Below, piece by piece: positions 38,892-48,785 of a DNA stretch of 64,000 nucleotides. Every line of letters starts with the position of its first letter. Position 1 is the first letter of the stretch. The DNA is from Sphingobacterium multivorum (GTDB lineage Bacteria; Bacteroidota; Bacteroidia; Sphingobacteriales; Sphingobacteriaceae): assembly GCF_900457465.1 (NCBI RefSeq), contig NZ_UAUU01000011.1, positions 1,116,001-1,180,000 of the forward strand. The letters are read 5' to 3'. Below the pieces are notes generated by a model. That model ran no database searches, had not been told where the DNA came from, and worked only from the letters and a program-made list of their open reading frames with translations. The position numbers and the translations under genes were made by a program.

Positions 38892-38987
38892 TACATATTT
38901 AATAATGATTGGTTTGAAAGTATACCACTGAAAAGAGGTGTACTTTCTCTGTTTAATAGACTTTAAAACGTTTTAGGTTGTATTAAT

Positions 38988-39057
38988 TATTTGATACAAA
39001 TAGGCAGTTTTTTGAGAAAAAACGAAAGCCTGTCCGATTGAATATACCTTAATTTTG
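38988..39057 (+). promoter_or_regulatory. inverted repeat and -7 box upstream of SusC pair 3
   Basis: A perfect inverted repeat TATTTG-ATA-CAAATA (38988-39002) lies 47 bp before the -7 box TAATTTTG (39050-39057). The position suits an activator site for the hybrid regulator, whose own upstream region shares TTGATACAAA. Confidence 0.5.
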
Positions 39058-39091
39058 GACAAATCAATTATACAAACTAATCAATCTAGGT

Positions 39092-42000
39092 ATGTTTAAG
39101 GGTCTTAAATGTCTGCCAATTTCTGCTACTTTACTCTGCTGTGCGAGCAGTTTTATTCCTTTAGCAAAGGGAGCAGATTTATTTCCAGTTCCTGCAGAAA
39201 GCATTGCTTTGCAAAAATCAATCAAGGGTGTGGTTAAGGATAAAGAGGGCAATCCGATCGTAGGAGCGACAGTCGCTTTAAAATCCAAATCAAGCACTGC
39301 CGTTTCAACGGATGCAAAAGGTAATTTTAGTCTAACAGGTGTGAATGCTGGGGATCTACTGACTGTAAGTTCAGTTGGGTATCTCTCAAAAGAAGTGGCC
39401 GCGAGCGCGGATTTAGCTATTACATTGGACGATGAAAATTCACGTATCGGCGAAGTGGTTGTGGTCGGGTACGGTACACAAAAGAAGGAATCTGTTACTG
39501 GTGCAATCACGGCAATTTCTTCGCAGGATATTTCCAGATCTGTTGCGACTACAACCTCGGGAGCTTTGGTCGGGAAGATTGCAGGGGTCAATAGCCGGAT
39601 GTCGGATGGACGCCCTGGAGCATGGACGGGGATCAGCATCCGGAATATGGGAACTCCCTTGTATGTGATCGACGGTGTTCAAAAAGATGAAGGCCAATTC
39701 AATAATTTGGACTTCAATGACATCGAATCTGTTTCGGTTTTGAAGGATGCGTCCGCAGCGATTTATGGTGTACGCGCAGCCAACGGAGTGGTGGTTGTAA
39801 CGACAAAGAAAGGAAAGCGTGGCGATAACAATACCTTTAATATCAATTCCTATTACGGCTGGCAAAGTATGTTTCGTTTTCCTAAGCCTGCAGATGCAAG
39901 TACCTATGTAAAGAGCTACATTCAATCGGATGCTATTCTTGGTGTGAAGGATCCCAAGTATTCATTAAGCGATCTTGAAAAATGGCAGCAGGGGACGGAA
40001 AAAGGTTACCGCCCATTTGATTGGTACGATTATATCTTAAAAACTAGTCCGCAAACCTATGTTTCTGGAAATGTGAGCGGTGGGTCCGAAAAAATCAATT
40101 ATTACTTAAGTGCCGGGCATCTCGACCAACAATCCATTATCCGTAATTATGGTGGTTTCAAACGTACTAATGTTCAGATGAACATTGATGCGAGCGTATC
40201 TAAACGATTAAAAATAGGGGCTAATTTGAACGGGCGGATCGAACAGCGCAAACAACCTGGGGTACCCGGTGCTGACGATACTTGGCAAGCCTTATTTGCC
40301 ATTTACCGCAACTTACCTACTGCGCGGCCATTTGCCAACGACAATCCGCTCTATCCAACACAAACTGCCGCCAATACCGAGACGAATTTTGCGATGCTGA
40401 ATTATGATCTATCGGGTACATATCAGGAAAAATGGCGGGTGATGCAACTAAATTTTAATGCCGAGTATAAGATTACAGATGATTTGGTTGCCAAAGGAAC
40501 GGTAGGGTACTATTTGGCTAATAAGTGGATGGATAATCAGGAGTTCACTTACAAATTGTATGGCTATGATGAAAAAACGGATACCTATCCAGTTATATTT
40601 AGCATGGATAACCCTTGGCGGGAGCGGTCTATCGCTCAAATCGAAGAAATTTCAACACAATTCACTTTAAATTATAACAAACGTTTTGGAAAGCATGGTG
40701 TGAATGCTGTATTAGCCGCGGAGTCAATAAAACGAGATAACCCCGATATTTATGTCCACGACAGACCAGCATCGAATGCATTGAGTTTGATTTATTTTCA
40801 AACGATGGATACCTATAATGATACTGGAGTAAATACGCAAGCAAGAGCCGGCTTTGCAGGTCGGGTCAATTATGACTACGATCAAAAATATCTTTTAGAA
40901 CTTTCATCGCGTTATGATGGATCCTGGAAGTTTGCTCCTGGAAGTCGATGGGGATTTTTTCCTTCAGCATCCGCGGGATGGCGGATCTCTTCTGAAAAGT
41001 TTTGGACAGATGGCATGCGGAAGGTACTTGATGATGTTAAGCTTCGGGGATCTTACGGGATATTGGGGGATGACAATTTGGATGATTGGAAATATTATGC
41101 TTTTGGTTACCTGAGCGGATATACCTATAATTCCAAAGGTTCGACGATTGACGGAAAATATGTTATTGGCACCCAACCCCGTGGACTTCCTGTTAAAACA
41201 CTTTCCTGGATTGAGGCGCACATGTTGAATGTGGGGCTTGATTTTAGCACATTAAAGGGAAGATTGACGGGTAGCTTGGATTTCTTTCGAAGGAAAAGAA
41301 GTGGTCTACCGGCTTCCAGAAATGATGTATTGATACCAAATGAGGTTGGTTTTAGTCTGCCTTATGAAAACCTAAACTCCGATATGCATAAGGGTATCGA
41401 TGGCTCAATTATGTGGCGGAGTAAGGCTGGCGATTTCAATTACTTTGTCGGTGGTAATTTTACATTTGCCCGTCAGATTGATGGTGAACAATATAAACCC
41501 CGGTTTGGGAATTCCTGGAATCAGTATCGGAACTCCATTTTTGACCGCTACGCCTATCTAAATTGGGGCTTACATGCTACTGGACAGTTTCAGTCCTGGG
41601 AAGAAATTGCCAATTACGATGTAGACAATGACCGTCAAGGTAATTCTACCTTGAGACCAGGAGATATAAAATATGAAGACATCAATGGGGATAAAGTGAT
41701 CAATGAGCTGGATCAGCGGCCAATAGGATATCGGCAAGGCGGACTTCCTTATTTCAATTTTGGAATTAATCTGGGCGGACAGTTCAAGGGATTTGATCTG
41801 GCCATGGATTTGACAGGAGCAGCATTTGCATCCTATCGTCCCAATTACGAAGCGATGAACCCTTTCCACGATGGTGGAAATAATCCGCAATATTACATGG
41901 AGAATCAATGGATGCTCAGTGATATTACCAACCCGAATAGTACATTGATTCCCGGCAAGTATCCAACATTGATTCGCGGAAATCAAAACCATAGTAATTA

Positions 42001-42253
42001 TTGGCATAGCGATTTTTGGCTCACCAATGTAAATTATATAAAACTAAGAAATCTTCAGATTGGATATACCTTGCCAGACAAGTGGATGAAAGCTCGTGGA
42101 ATCCAAAAATTACGAATATATACGATGATGCAGAATCTCTTCAGTATAGATAATTTGGGTGATATGAAGATCGATCCGGAAATCACAAGTGATTCGGGTG
42201 TTCAATACCCAACAAACCGGGTTATAAATGTGGGTGTTAATTTAACTTTTTAA
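39092..42253 (+). CDS. SusC/RagA-family TonB-dependent transporter (pair 3)
   Basis: 1053 residues. Export signal, CarboxypepD_reg-like domain (KSIKGVVKDKEGNPIVGATV), SusC signature (EVVVVGYGTQKKESVTGA), plug (SVSVLKDASAAIYGVRAANG) and a full barrel ending in GVNLTF. It imports oligosaccharides produced at the cell surface by this locus. The stop codon overlaps the SusD start (TAATGA). Intact in this sequence. Confidence 0.94.
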   Translation: MFKGLKCLPISATLLCCASSFIPLAKGADLFPVPAESIALQKSIKGVVKDKEGNPIVGATVALKSKSSTAVSTDAKGNFSLTGVNAGDLLTVSSVGYLSKEVAASADLAITLDDENSRIGEVVVVGYGTQKKESVTGAITAISSQDISRSVATTTSGALVGKIAGVNSRMSDGRPGAWTGISIRNMGTPLYVIDGVQKDEGQFNNLDFNDIESVSVLKDASAAIYGVRAANGVVVVTTKKGKRGDNNTFNINSYYGWQSMFRFPKPADASTYVKSYIQSDAILGVKDPKYSLSDLEKWQQGTEKGYRPFDWYDYILKTSPQTYVSGNVSGGSEKINYYLSAGHLDQQSIIRNYGGFKRTNVQMNIDASVSKRLKIGANLNGRIEQRKQPGVPGADDTWQALFAIYRNLPTARPFANDNPLYPTQTAANTETNFAMLNYDLSGTYQEKWRVMQLNFNAEYKITDDLVAKGTVGYYLANKWMDNQEFTYKLYGYDEKTDTYPVIFSMDNPWRERSIAQIEEISTQFTLNYNKRFGKHGVNAVLAAESIKRDNPDIYVHDRPASNALSLIYFQTMDTYNDTGVNTQARAGFAGRVNYDYDQKYLLELSSRYDGSWKFAPGSRWGFFPSASAGWRISSEKFWTDGMRKVLDDVKLRGSYGILGDDNLDDWKYYAFGYLSGYTYNSKGSTIDGKYVIGTQPRGLPVKTLSWIEAHMLNVGLDFSTLKGRLTGSLDFFRRKRSGLPASRNDVLIPNEVGFSLPYENLNSDMHKGIDGSIMWRSKAGDFNYFVGGNFTFARQIDGEQYKPRFGNSWNQYRNSIFDRYAYLNWGLHATGQFQSWEEIANYDVDNDRQGNSTLRPGDIKYEDINGDKVINELDQRPIGYRQGGLPYFNFGINLGGQFKGFDLAMDLTGAAFASYRPNYEAMNPFHDGGNNPQYYMENQWMLSDITNPNSTLIPGKYPTLIRGNQNHSNYWHSDFWLTNVNYIKLRNLQIGYTLPDKWMKARGIQKLRIYTMMQNLFSIDNLGDMKIDPEITSDSGVQYPTNRVINVGVNLTF

Positions 42254-44080
42254 TGAAAATGATAAAGAGGAAGGTTATTTTATGGGGTGTATGTTTAGTA
42301 TGTGCATTCTCAAGCTGTAATAAGTTTTTGGACAGGGAATCACAGGCTATTTTTACCGATGATCAGATATTTTCAGATCAAAATATGGTGAAGTCAGTGT
42401 TGGCCAATTACTATGGAAGAGTCAGCTGGGGCCAGCAATTTGGCGACAACGGCTCCTTTGCGATGCTAGATGAAGCAGGATTTTCCAGTGGTTCTCCCAA
42501 CAATATGCAGGAGTTTCCAAATGATTTTTGGCGGATGTATGATTATGAATTGATCCGAAATCTAAACCAATTTATTGTAGGTGTCCGACAATCAACATTA
42601 GATGACAACAATAAAAAGAGCATTGAAGGTGAGGCCCGCTTTATCCGTGCCTGGACTTATTTTAATATGATCAAGCGTTTGGGGGGAGTGCCAATGGTGG
42701 GTGATAAAGTATATGATTATACAAGTGGAATGGATCCAGCAGAATTACAGTTGTCGCGTGCAACCGAGGCTGAAAGTTATAATTATGTCATCAGTGAATG
42801 TACTGAAGCGGCTAAAATGCTCGGTACAGAGAAAACCATCAATTCGGCGAGAGCCAATAAATGGACAGCTTTGGCGTTAAAAGCCCGCGCAAGTTTATAT
42901 GCTGCTTCCATAGCCAAGTATAACTATAAAACTCCAGACGTGAAGACTGCAGGAAATGAGGTGGGCATCCCTGCATCTGAAGCAATTAAATATTATCAGA
43001 CAGCTTATGAAAACTGCTTTGGATATTATAAATAATAGTCCTTATGCGCTGTATAATGCAAATCCGGATAAGGGCAAGAACTTTTATCTTGCCGTAACCT
43101 CAAAATCAAGCAATGAAGTAATTTGGGCAAAAGACTATGCTTATCCTGGTGAGACCCATTCTTTTACCAATAATAATATAGCCTCATCTGTCCGCGGTGA
43201 TATTGATGCCAATTTCGTAACTCCAGTACTCAATTTGGTGGAAGCATTTGAATATACAAATGATCGAAAAGGGGATCTGAAAACGAAGACTGCTGCTGGT
43301 GACTATGTTTATTATACAAATCCCGAAGATCTTTTTGCCAATAAGGATGCACGCTTGTATGGTACGGTAATTTACTCCGGAGCAGATTTTGCTGGAACGA
43401 AAATAACTTATCAGGCGGGGGTTCGGTATAAAGAAAATGGTACATGGAAGACAGTAACAGGTTCGCCTGGTTCCTCAAATGATAAATTTGGCGGACTTGT
43501 TACGAGTGAGGATGGCCCTACGACTTCCAACGATATGTATGTCAATAAAACTGGATTTAATATCCGGAAGTTTATTGACGAAAATAAAGATGCCTCTACA
43601 CGCGGGCGCGGTTCGGATATTTGGTTTGTCCGTTTTCGTTATGCTGAATTTCTGTTGATCGCTGCAGAGTCGGGGCTTGAACTTGGTAAACCGCAAGCTG
43701 AGTTGACTGGATATATCAATAAGATCAGGGAGCGCGCGGGAATACAAGCATTGACGACTATTTCTTTAAATGATATCATTCAGGAACGTCGAGTTGAATT
43801 TGCATTCGAAGATCATCGCTACTGGGATCTCAAGCGTTTACGCATTGCACACGAAATTTGGAACGGAAGTGCTGATAATTACAATGCGGTGCACTATGCC
43901 CTATTTCCGTATAAAATATATGCTCCTGGGGATCCTAACAATGGCAAGTGGGTTTTCGAGAAACAGAAATCTAGCCATACGCTCTATCCGCGAAATTTTA
44001 AATATCAGAACTATTATAATTTCGTTGACCAAAATTGGATTAACAACAATCCGAAGCTAGTCCGAAATCCTTATCAATAG
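42253..44080 (+). CDS. SusD/RagB-family surface lipoprotein (pair 3), reading frame broken at residue ~253
   Basis: Lipobox Cys22 (CAFSSCNKF). The first frame (to 43035) has the SusD N-terminal TPR region (EGEARFIRAWTYFNMIKRLGGVPM). The second frame (to 44080) has the C-terminal half (IQERRVEFAFEDHRYWDLKRLR). They join by eye as TAYENALDIINNSPYALY if one T is removed near 43014, or two bases are added, giving about 608 residues. It is the lid and glycan-binding partner of the SusC encoded just upstream. Confidence 0.87.
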
Positions 44081-44090
44081 CATTATTCTT

Positions 44091-44765
44091 ATGAAAACTT
44101 TTTTTTGTAAATTAATAGTCGGTTTGTGTTTACTCTTGGGTGTTTTTGCTTGTGGCAAAGATAATTATGATGCACCACAAAGCACATTAAGCGGACATGT
44201 AACCTATAATTCCAAACCTTTGGGGCTGAGAGGATCCAATCAATCGGTCTATCTTCAACTCTGGCAGGATGGTTATCAATTTCGGTCTCCTATTAATGTT
44301 TATTTAACTCAAGATGGTTCGTTTTCTACGAAACTTTTCGATGGAAAGTACAAATTGGTGACAACCAGTGGAAATGGACCATGGGTGAGCAGCGCCGATA
44401 CGTTGCTAGTTGATGTGAAGGGCAATACCACAGTGGATTATCAGGTGAAACCCTACTACATGATGAGTAATATAACCTATAACACACAAGGAAATATCCT
44501 TAAAGCATCTTTTGATATCGAAACGATAGATGCTTCAAGAACGATTGATTTAGTCACCTTATTGGTCAATGATACAAAATTTGTGGATTTGGGCCAATAT
44601 ACATATAAGATGGAAAAAACTGGATTAAATGCCGGCCATGTCGAATTGGAACTGGATATCAAAGATATTTTGACCAAGAGCGCAGCGGTGTATGCGCGCG
44701 TAGGGTTACGGGTAAATGGGATTACCGAGGCGCTGTACGATAGTGAACCAAAGAAACTAAAATAA
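44091..44765 (+). CDS. DUF3823-family lipoprotein
   Basis: 224 residues, lipobox Cys21 (GVFACGKD). The N-terminal Ig/carboxypeptidase-regulatory-like domain (STLSGHVTYNSKPLGLRGSNQSVYLQLWQDG read in two pieces) and the FSTKLFDGKYKLV block are typical of DUF3823 proteins. These usually sit directly after SusC/SusD genes as extra surface glycan-binding proteins. It follows the SusD stop by 10 bp. Confidence 0.85.
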   Translation: MKTFFCKLIVGLCLLLGVFACGKDNYDAPQSTLSGHVTYNSKPLGLRGSNQSVYLQLWQDGYQFRSPINVYLTQDGSFSTKLFDGKYKLVTTSGNGPWVSSADTLLVDVKGNTTVDYQVKPYYMMSNITYNTQGNILKASFDIETIDASRTIDLVTLLVNDTKFVDLGQYTYKMEKTGLNAGHVELELDIKDILTKSAAVYARVGLRVNGITEALYDSEPKKLK

Positions 44766-44767
44766 AA

Positions 44768-46813
44768 ATGATTAAAAGAATTGGCTTTTTAAGCTTATTG
44801 TTGGGGTTTGGCTTAGCTACGTCGGCTCAATCAAGAATAGCAACTTCCGTAAACCAATTGCCGTTGACAGGTAAGAATACACAATACGTGAACAATAGGG
44901 CTCCACTGAGACAAAATGCCTTGCTGAAATTGCCGGTAGGCAGTATAGTGCCTGAAGGCTGGTTAGGGAAGTACCTAGCGTTGCAAAAAGATGGTCTCAC
45001 AGGTCATTTGGGCGAAATTAGCGCTTGGCTATCCAAAAAAAATAATGCTTGGTTAAGTACGGATGGGAAAGGAGATTATGGCTGGGAAGAAGTTCCTTAT
45101 TGGCTAAAAGGTTATGCTAATCTGGGCTACATCTTAAAAGATCCTACAATCCTAGCGGAGTCAAAGATATGGTTGGAAGCCGCACTAAAAAGCCAGCGTT
45201 CTGATGGATACTTTGGGCCATTGATTCTGCGTAACAACAAACCAGATCTTTGGGGGAATATGTTGATGTTGTGGTGCCTGCAATCTTATTATGAATATAG
45301 CGGTGACCAACGTGTCTTAACCTTGATGACCAATTATTTTAAATGGCAGGCCAATTTGCCGGATAGTTTTTTTCTTAAAGACTATTGGGAAAATAGTCGG
45401 GGTGGTGACAATCTGCTCTCGGTTTATTGGCTCTATAATAGAACACAGGGGAATGAATGGCTGATGGATTTAGCAGATAAAATCCATCGGAATACCGCCA
45501 ATTGGCGCCAGAAAGATGATTTGCCGAATTGGCATAATGTTAATGTAGCGCAGTGTTTCAGAGAGCCGGCAACCTATTATCTGAAAAGCCAATCGAGTGA
45601 AGACCTGAATGCGACCTACGCTAATTTTCATTTTGTCAGGCAGGTATTTGGTCAGGTTCCAGGCGGTATGTTCGGTGCCGATGAAAATGCACGTCCAGGA
45701 TATACCGATCCCCGTCAAGGGGTGGAAACCTGTGGTATGGTCGAACAGATGGCGTCCAATGAAATCCTTCTTGGGATAACAGGCGACCCATTTTGGGCAG
45801 ATCATGCGGAGGAAGTCGCTTTCAATACCTATCCAGCAGCCGTAACAGCAGATTTCAAGGCCTTAAGGTATATTACAAGTCCAAATATGACCATCAGCGA
45901 CAGCCATAATCATGCTCCTGGAATTGATAATAACGGGCCATTTTTAATGATGAATCCCTTCAGTTCACGCTGTTGTCAGCATAATCACAGTCAGGGCTGG
46001 CCATATTATGCTGAGCATTTGTATATGGCAACGAATGATAACGGTGTTGCGGCAGTACTATATGCCGCATCAAAGGCTGAAATCAACGTCGGAAACAAGC
46101 AGGCTATTCAGATCCGGCAAGAGTCCAATTATCCTTTTGAAGAATCGCTACGATTTGAAATAGGAACACATGGTAAAACGGTTGATTTTCCCTTTTATCT
46201 CCGTATTCCAGCCTGGGAGAAACAAGCGAAAGTAACGGTTAATGGTAAAAGCCAAGCTGTGGAAGCTGGTGCAAAATATATTCGGATTCAACGGCAGTGG
46301 AAAGACGGCGACAAGGTCGAACTTTCCTTACCAATGACCATAGATCTGAAAACATGGACAGCCAATAAAAATTCAGTGAGTATCCAGCGTGGACCATTGA
46401 CCTATGCCCTTAAAATCAAAGAGAATTATGTGAAAAAAGATAGTAAGGCTTCGGCAATAGGAGATTCCAAATGGCAGGAGACTGCAGATCCATCCAAGTG
46501 GCCATCCTATGAAATCCTTCCTGCAAGTGATTGGAATTACGGACTTGTACAAAATCAATTGCAAGCTGTTAACCACCTAAAAGTGGTCAAACGACCATGG
46601 CCTAAAGATGCATTTCCTTTCGACGCAGAAGCAGTACCTATTTCGATTCTTGTGAAAGCGAAACGTATCGATGGGTGGAAAATTGATGAAAACGGGTTAA
46701 CGGGGGTATTGCCTCTGAGCCCCGTGGAAAGCAAAAGCGAGGTACAGGAAGTTGAACTAATTCCAATGGGAGCAGCACGTTTGCGCATTGCTGCTTTTCC
46801 CACGGTGAAATAA
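44768..46813 (+). CDS. GH127-like (DUF1680) glycosidase, secreted
   Basis: 681 residues with a Sec signal (ATSAQS). It belongs to the DUF1680 (alpha/alpha)6 superfamily that includes GH127 beta-L-arabinofuranosidases. Glu320-Thr-Cys322 and Cys402-Cys403 match the zinc-binding Glu-x-Cys and Cys-Cys of GH127, where one Cys is the nucleophile. The surrounding sequence (CCQHNHSQGWPYYAE) differs from the usual CCPPN, so it is a divergent branch and its exact substrate is uncertain. Only 2 bp separate it from the DUF3823 gene. Confidence 0.82.
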   Translation: MIKRIGFLSLLLGFGLATSAQSRIATSVNQLPLTGKNTQYVNNRAPLRQNALLKLPVGSIVPEGWLGKYLALQKDGLTGHLGEISAWLSKKNNAWLSTDGKGDYGWEEVPYWLKGYANLGYILKDPTILAESKIWLEAALKSQRSDGYFGPLILRNNKPDLWGNMLMLWCLQSYYEYSGDQRVLTLMTNYFKWQANLPDSFFLKDYWENSRGGDNLLSVYWLYNRTQGNEWLMDLADKIHRNTANWRQKDDLPNWHNVNVAQCFREPATYYLKSQSSEDLNATYANFHFVRQVFGQVPGGMFGADENARPGYTDPRQGVETCGMVEQMASNEILLGITGDPFWADHAEEVAFNTYPAAVTADFKALRYITSPNMTISDSHNHAPGIDNNGPFLMMNPFSSRCCQHNHSQGWPYYAEHLYMATNDNGVAAVLYAASKAEINVGNKQAIQIRQESNYPFEESLRFEIGTHGKTVDFPFYLRIPAWEKQAKVTVNGKSQAVEAGAKYIRIQRQWKDGDKVELSLPMTIDLKTWTANKNSVSIQRGPLTYALKIKENYVKKDSKASAIGDSKWQETADPSKWPSYEILPASDWNYGLVQNQLQAVNHLKVVKRPWPKDAFPFDAEAVPISILVKAKRIDGWKIDENGLTGVLPLSPVESKSEVQEVELIPMGAARLRIAAFPTVK

Positions 46814-46851
46814 TATAAATACGATATAAATAAATGACTTAACGATTTTTT

Positions 46852-48696
46852 ATGATGAAGAAAACCTTATTTTTTGCCAGTTTGATGATGGCAGCACAAT
46901 TGAACTTTGCTCAGGATTGGAAACCCGCCGGATCACATATATTAACCCCCTGGGGCGAGAAAGTAACGGCCCAAAAGCCACATCCTGAATACCCTAGGCC
47001 ACAATTAATCAGAACCAATAACTGGCAGAATTTAAATGGACTATGGAAATATGCTGTCACTCCGGTAGGTACTAAAGAGATTCCTCGGCAATGGGACGGC
47101 AACATCCTTGTTCCTTTTGCAATTGAATCGGCATTGTCCGGTGTTGGTAAAGAGGTTGGAAAAGATAAAGCCTTATGGTATAACAATACCATAACATTGG
47201 ACAAGTCTGTCCATAAAAATAAGGTCCTGTTGCATTTCGGTGCCGTAGATTGGCAATGTGATGTGTATGTAAATAATCAATTGGTCGGAAGACATGAAGG
47301 TGGTTTTGATCCATTTTCGATGGATGTGACAAGCTTCCTAAAGAAAGGAGCGAAACAGGAAATAGCCATTCGGGTATGGGATCCGACTGATGATGGTCCA
47401 CAACCACGGGGTAAACAGGTGAACAAGCCGAATGGTATATGGTATACACCAGTGACGGGAATTTGGCAGACCGTTTGGTTAGAAAGTGTTCCACAAACTT
47501 ACATTGTAAGTACCAAACAGACACCGCGATTGGACGATGCTGTCTTGGCCTTTCAAGCTTCCGTAGAGGGAAGCCAAGCCGGTGACGAAATAAAGGTGCG
47601 TGCATTGGATGGCGGAAAGCTTATTAAAGAACAAATAGGACAACCCAATACATCTTTTGATCTTTCGGTACCCAATCTGGAGCCCTGGTCGCCGAGTAAC
47701 CCTAAACTCTATGATCTGGAAATTCAGCTGATTCGAAAAGGAAAAATCGTAGACCAGGCGAAAAGCTACTTCGCCATGCGGAAGATAGCCATGCAGAAAG
47801 ATGAAAACGGCGTTCAACGTTTAATGTTAAACAATAAGTTTACTTTCCAATATGGTCCATTGGATCAAGGCTGGTGGCCGGATGGTCTACATACCGCGCC
47901 AACGGATGAAGCGCTGAAGTTTGATGTCGTCAAAACAAAGGAAATGGGATTCAATATGATCCGTAAGCATATCAAGGTAGAACCGGCACGTTGGTATCGG
48001 TACTGTGATAGTATAGGTATGCTTGTCTGGCAAGATATGCCTAGCGGCGATCTTGGTGGAAATCATTGGGATATGCAACCGGGAAAGATTTCAGGTGGCA
48101 ATCGGGATAAAGTACGTTCACAGGAATCTGAGAATTACTACCGGAAAGAGTGGAAAACCATTATGGAGGTATTGCACAACTATCCAAGTATTGTCATCTG
48201 GGTGCCTTTCAATGAGGCTTGGGGGCAATTCAAAACGAAGGAAATTACGGAATGGACCGTGGCTAATGACCCGTCAAGACTCGTAAATAGCGCCAGTGGT
48301 GGTAACTTTATGGAAACTGGACATATCTTGGATATCCATAATTATCCGGATGCAGCCATGCCTGATCCAAATTTGTTTGGTGCTAAACAAGTGCTTGCAT
48401 TGGGTGAATTCGGTGGTCTGGGATTACCGATAGACGGACATTCTTGGCAACAGAAAGACAACTGGGGATACCAAAGTTTCAAGAATAAAACGGAATTATT
48501 GGAGCGTTACAAACGTCTTATCCATGATTTGACACGTCTAATTCCGATGGGATTGTCGGCCGCTGTTTATACACAGACAACAGATGTGGAAGTAGAAACA
48601 AATGGTTTGATGACTTATGATCGTAAAGTTGTAAAAATGCCTGAAGCAGAATTGAAGGCTGCACATCAGGCGCTTTATAATGCACCTACCAAATAA
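46852..48696 (+). CDS. GH2-family glycosidase, secreted
   Basis: 614 residues with a Sec signal (QLNFAQD). It has the GH2 order: jelly-roll sugar-binding domain (RPQLIRTNNWQNLNGLWKY), Ig-like domain (~220-320) and TIM barrel. The acid/base Glu455 is in VIWVPFNEAW and the likely nucleophile is Glu519 in ALGEFGGLG. GH2 covers beta-galactosidase, glucuronidase, mannosidase and also alpha-L-arabinofuranosidase activities; the sequence alone does not settle which. It is shorter than LacZ-type enzymes and lacks the extra C-terminal domains. Part of the locus operon. Confidence 0.88.
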   Translation: MMKKTLFFASLMMAAQLNFAQDWKPAGSHILTPWGEKVTAQKPHPEYPRPQLIRTNNWQNLNGLWKYAVTPVGTKEIPRQWDGNILVPFAIESALSGVGKEVGKDKALWYNNTITLDKSVHKNKVLLHFGAVDWQCDVYVNNQLVGRHEGGFDPFSMDVTSFLKKGAKQEIAIRVWDPTDDGPQPRGKQVNKPNGIWYTPVTGIWQTVWLESVPQTYIVSTKQTPRLDDAVLAFQASVEGSQAGDEIKVRALDGGKLIKEQIGQPNTSFDLSVPNLEPWSPSNPKLYDLEIQLIRKGKIVDQAKSYFAMRKIAMQKDENGVQRLMLNNKFTFQYGPLDQGWWPDGLHTAPTDEALKFDVVKTKEMGFNMIRKHIKVEPARWYRYCDSIGMLVWQDMPSGDLGGNHWDMQPGKISGGNRDKVRSQESENYYRKEWKTIMEVLHNYPSIVIWVPFNEAWGQFKTKEITEWTVANDPSRLVNSASGGNFMETGHILDIHNYPDAAMPDPNLFGAKQVLALGEFGGLGLPIDGHSWQQKDNWGYQSFKNKTELLERYKRLIHDLTRLIPMGLSAAVYTQTTDVEVETNGLMTYDRKVVKMPEAELKAAHQALYNAPTK

Positions 48697-48701
48697 TTGA
48701 T

Positions 48702-48744
48702 AGCGATATGGCCGCAAAACGGGTTGCGGCCTAAATTTATCGCT
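48702..48744 (+). promoter_or_regulatory. intercistronic hairpin between the GH2 and DUF4965 genes
   Basis: Perfect 8-bp inner stem GGCCGCAA/TTGCGGCC (48710-48717 with 48724-48731), plus an outer AGCGAT/ATCGCT pair. There is no T run, so partial termination or transcript processing is more likely than full termination. Confidence 0.5.
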
Positions 48745-48785
48745 GAAAATATACCGGTCAACCTAAACCTATTTATACGAAATCA

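Noticed and set aside
39064..39925. Two minus-strand ORFs (191 and 161 residues)
   Set aside because: Antisense shadows of the N-terminal half of SusC pair 3.
47072..47605. 177-residue ORF on the minus strand
   Set aside because: It lies entirely inside the intact GH2 gene on the opposite strand, has no recognisable domain and a composition typical of an antisense shadow.
48710..48731. Full transcription terminator inside the glycan locus
   Set aside because: The stem is strong but lacks a T run, so it is listed only as an intercistronic hairpin.
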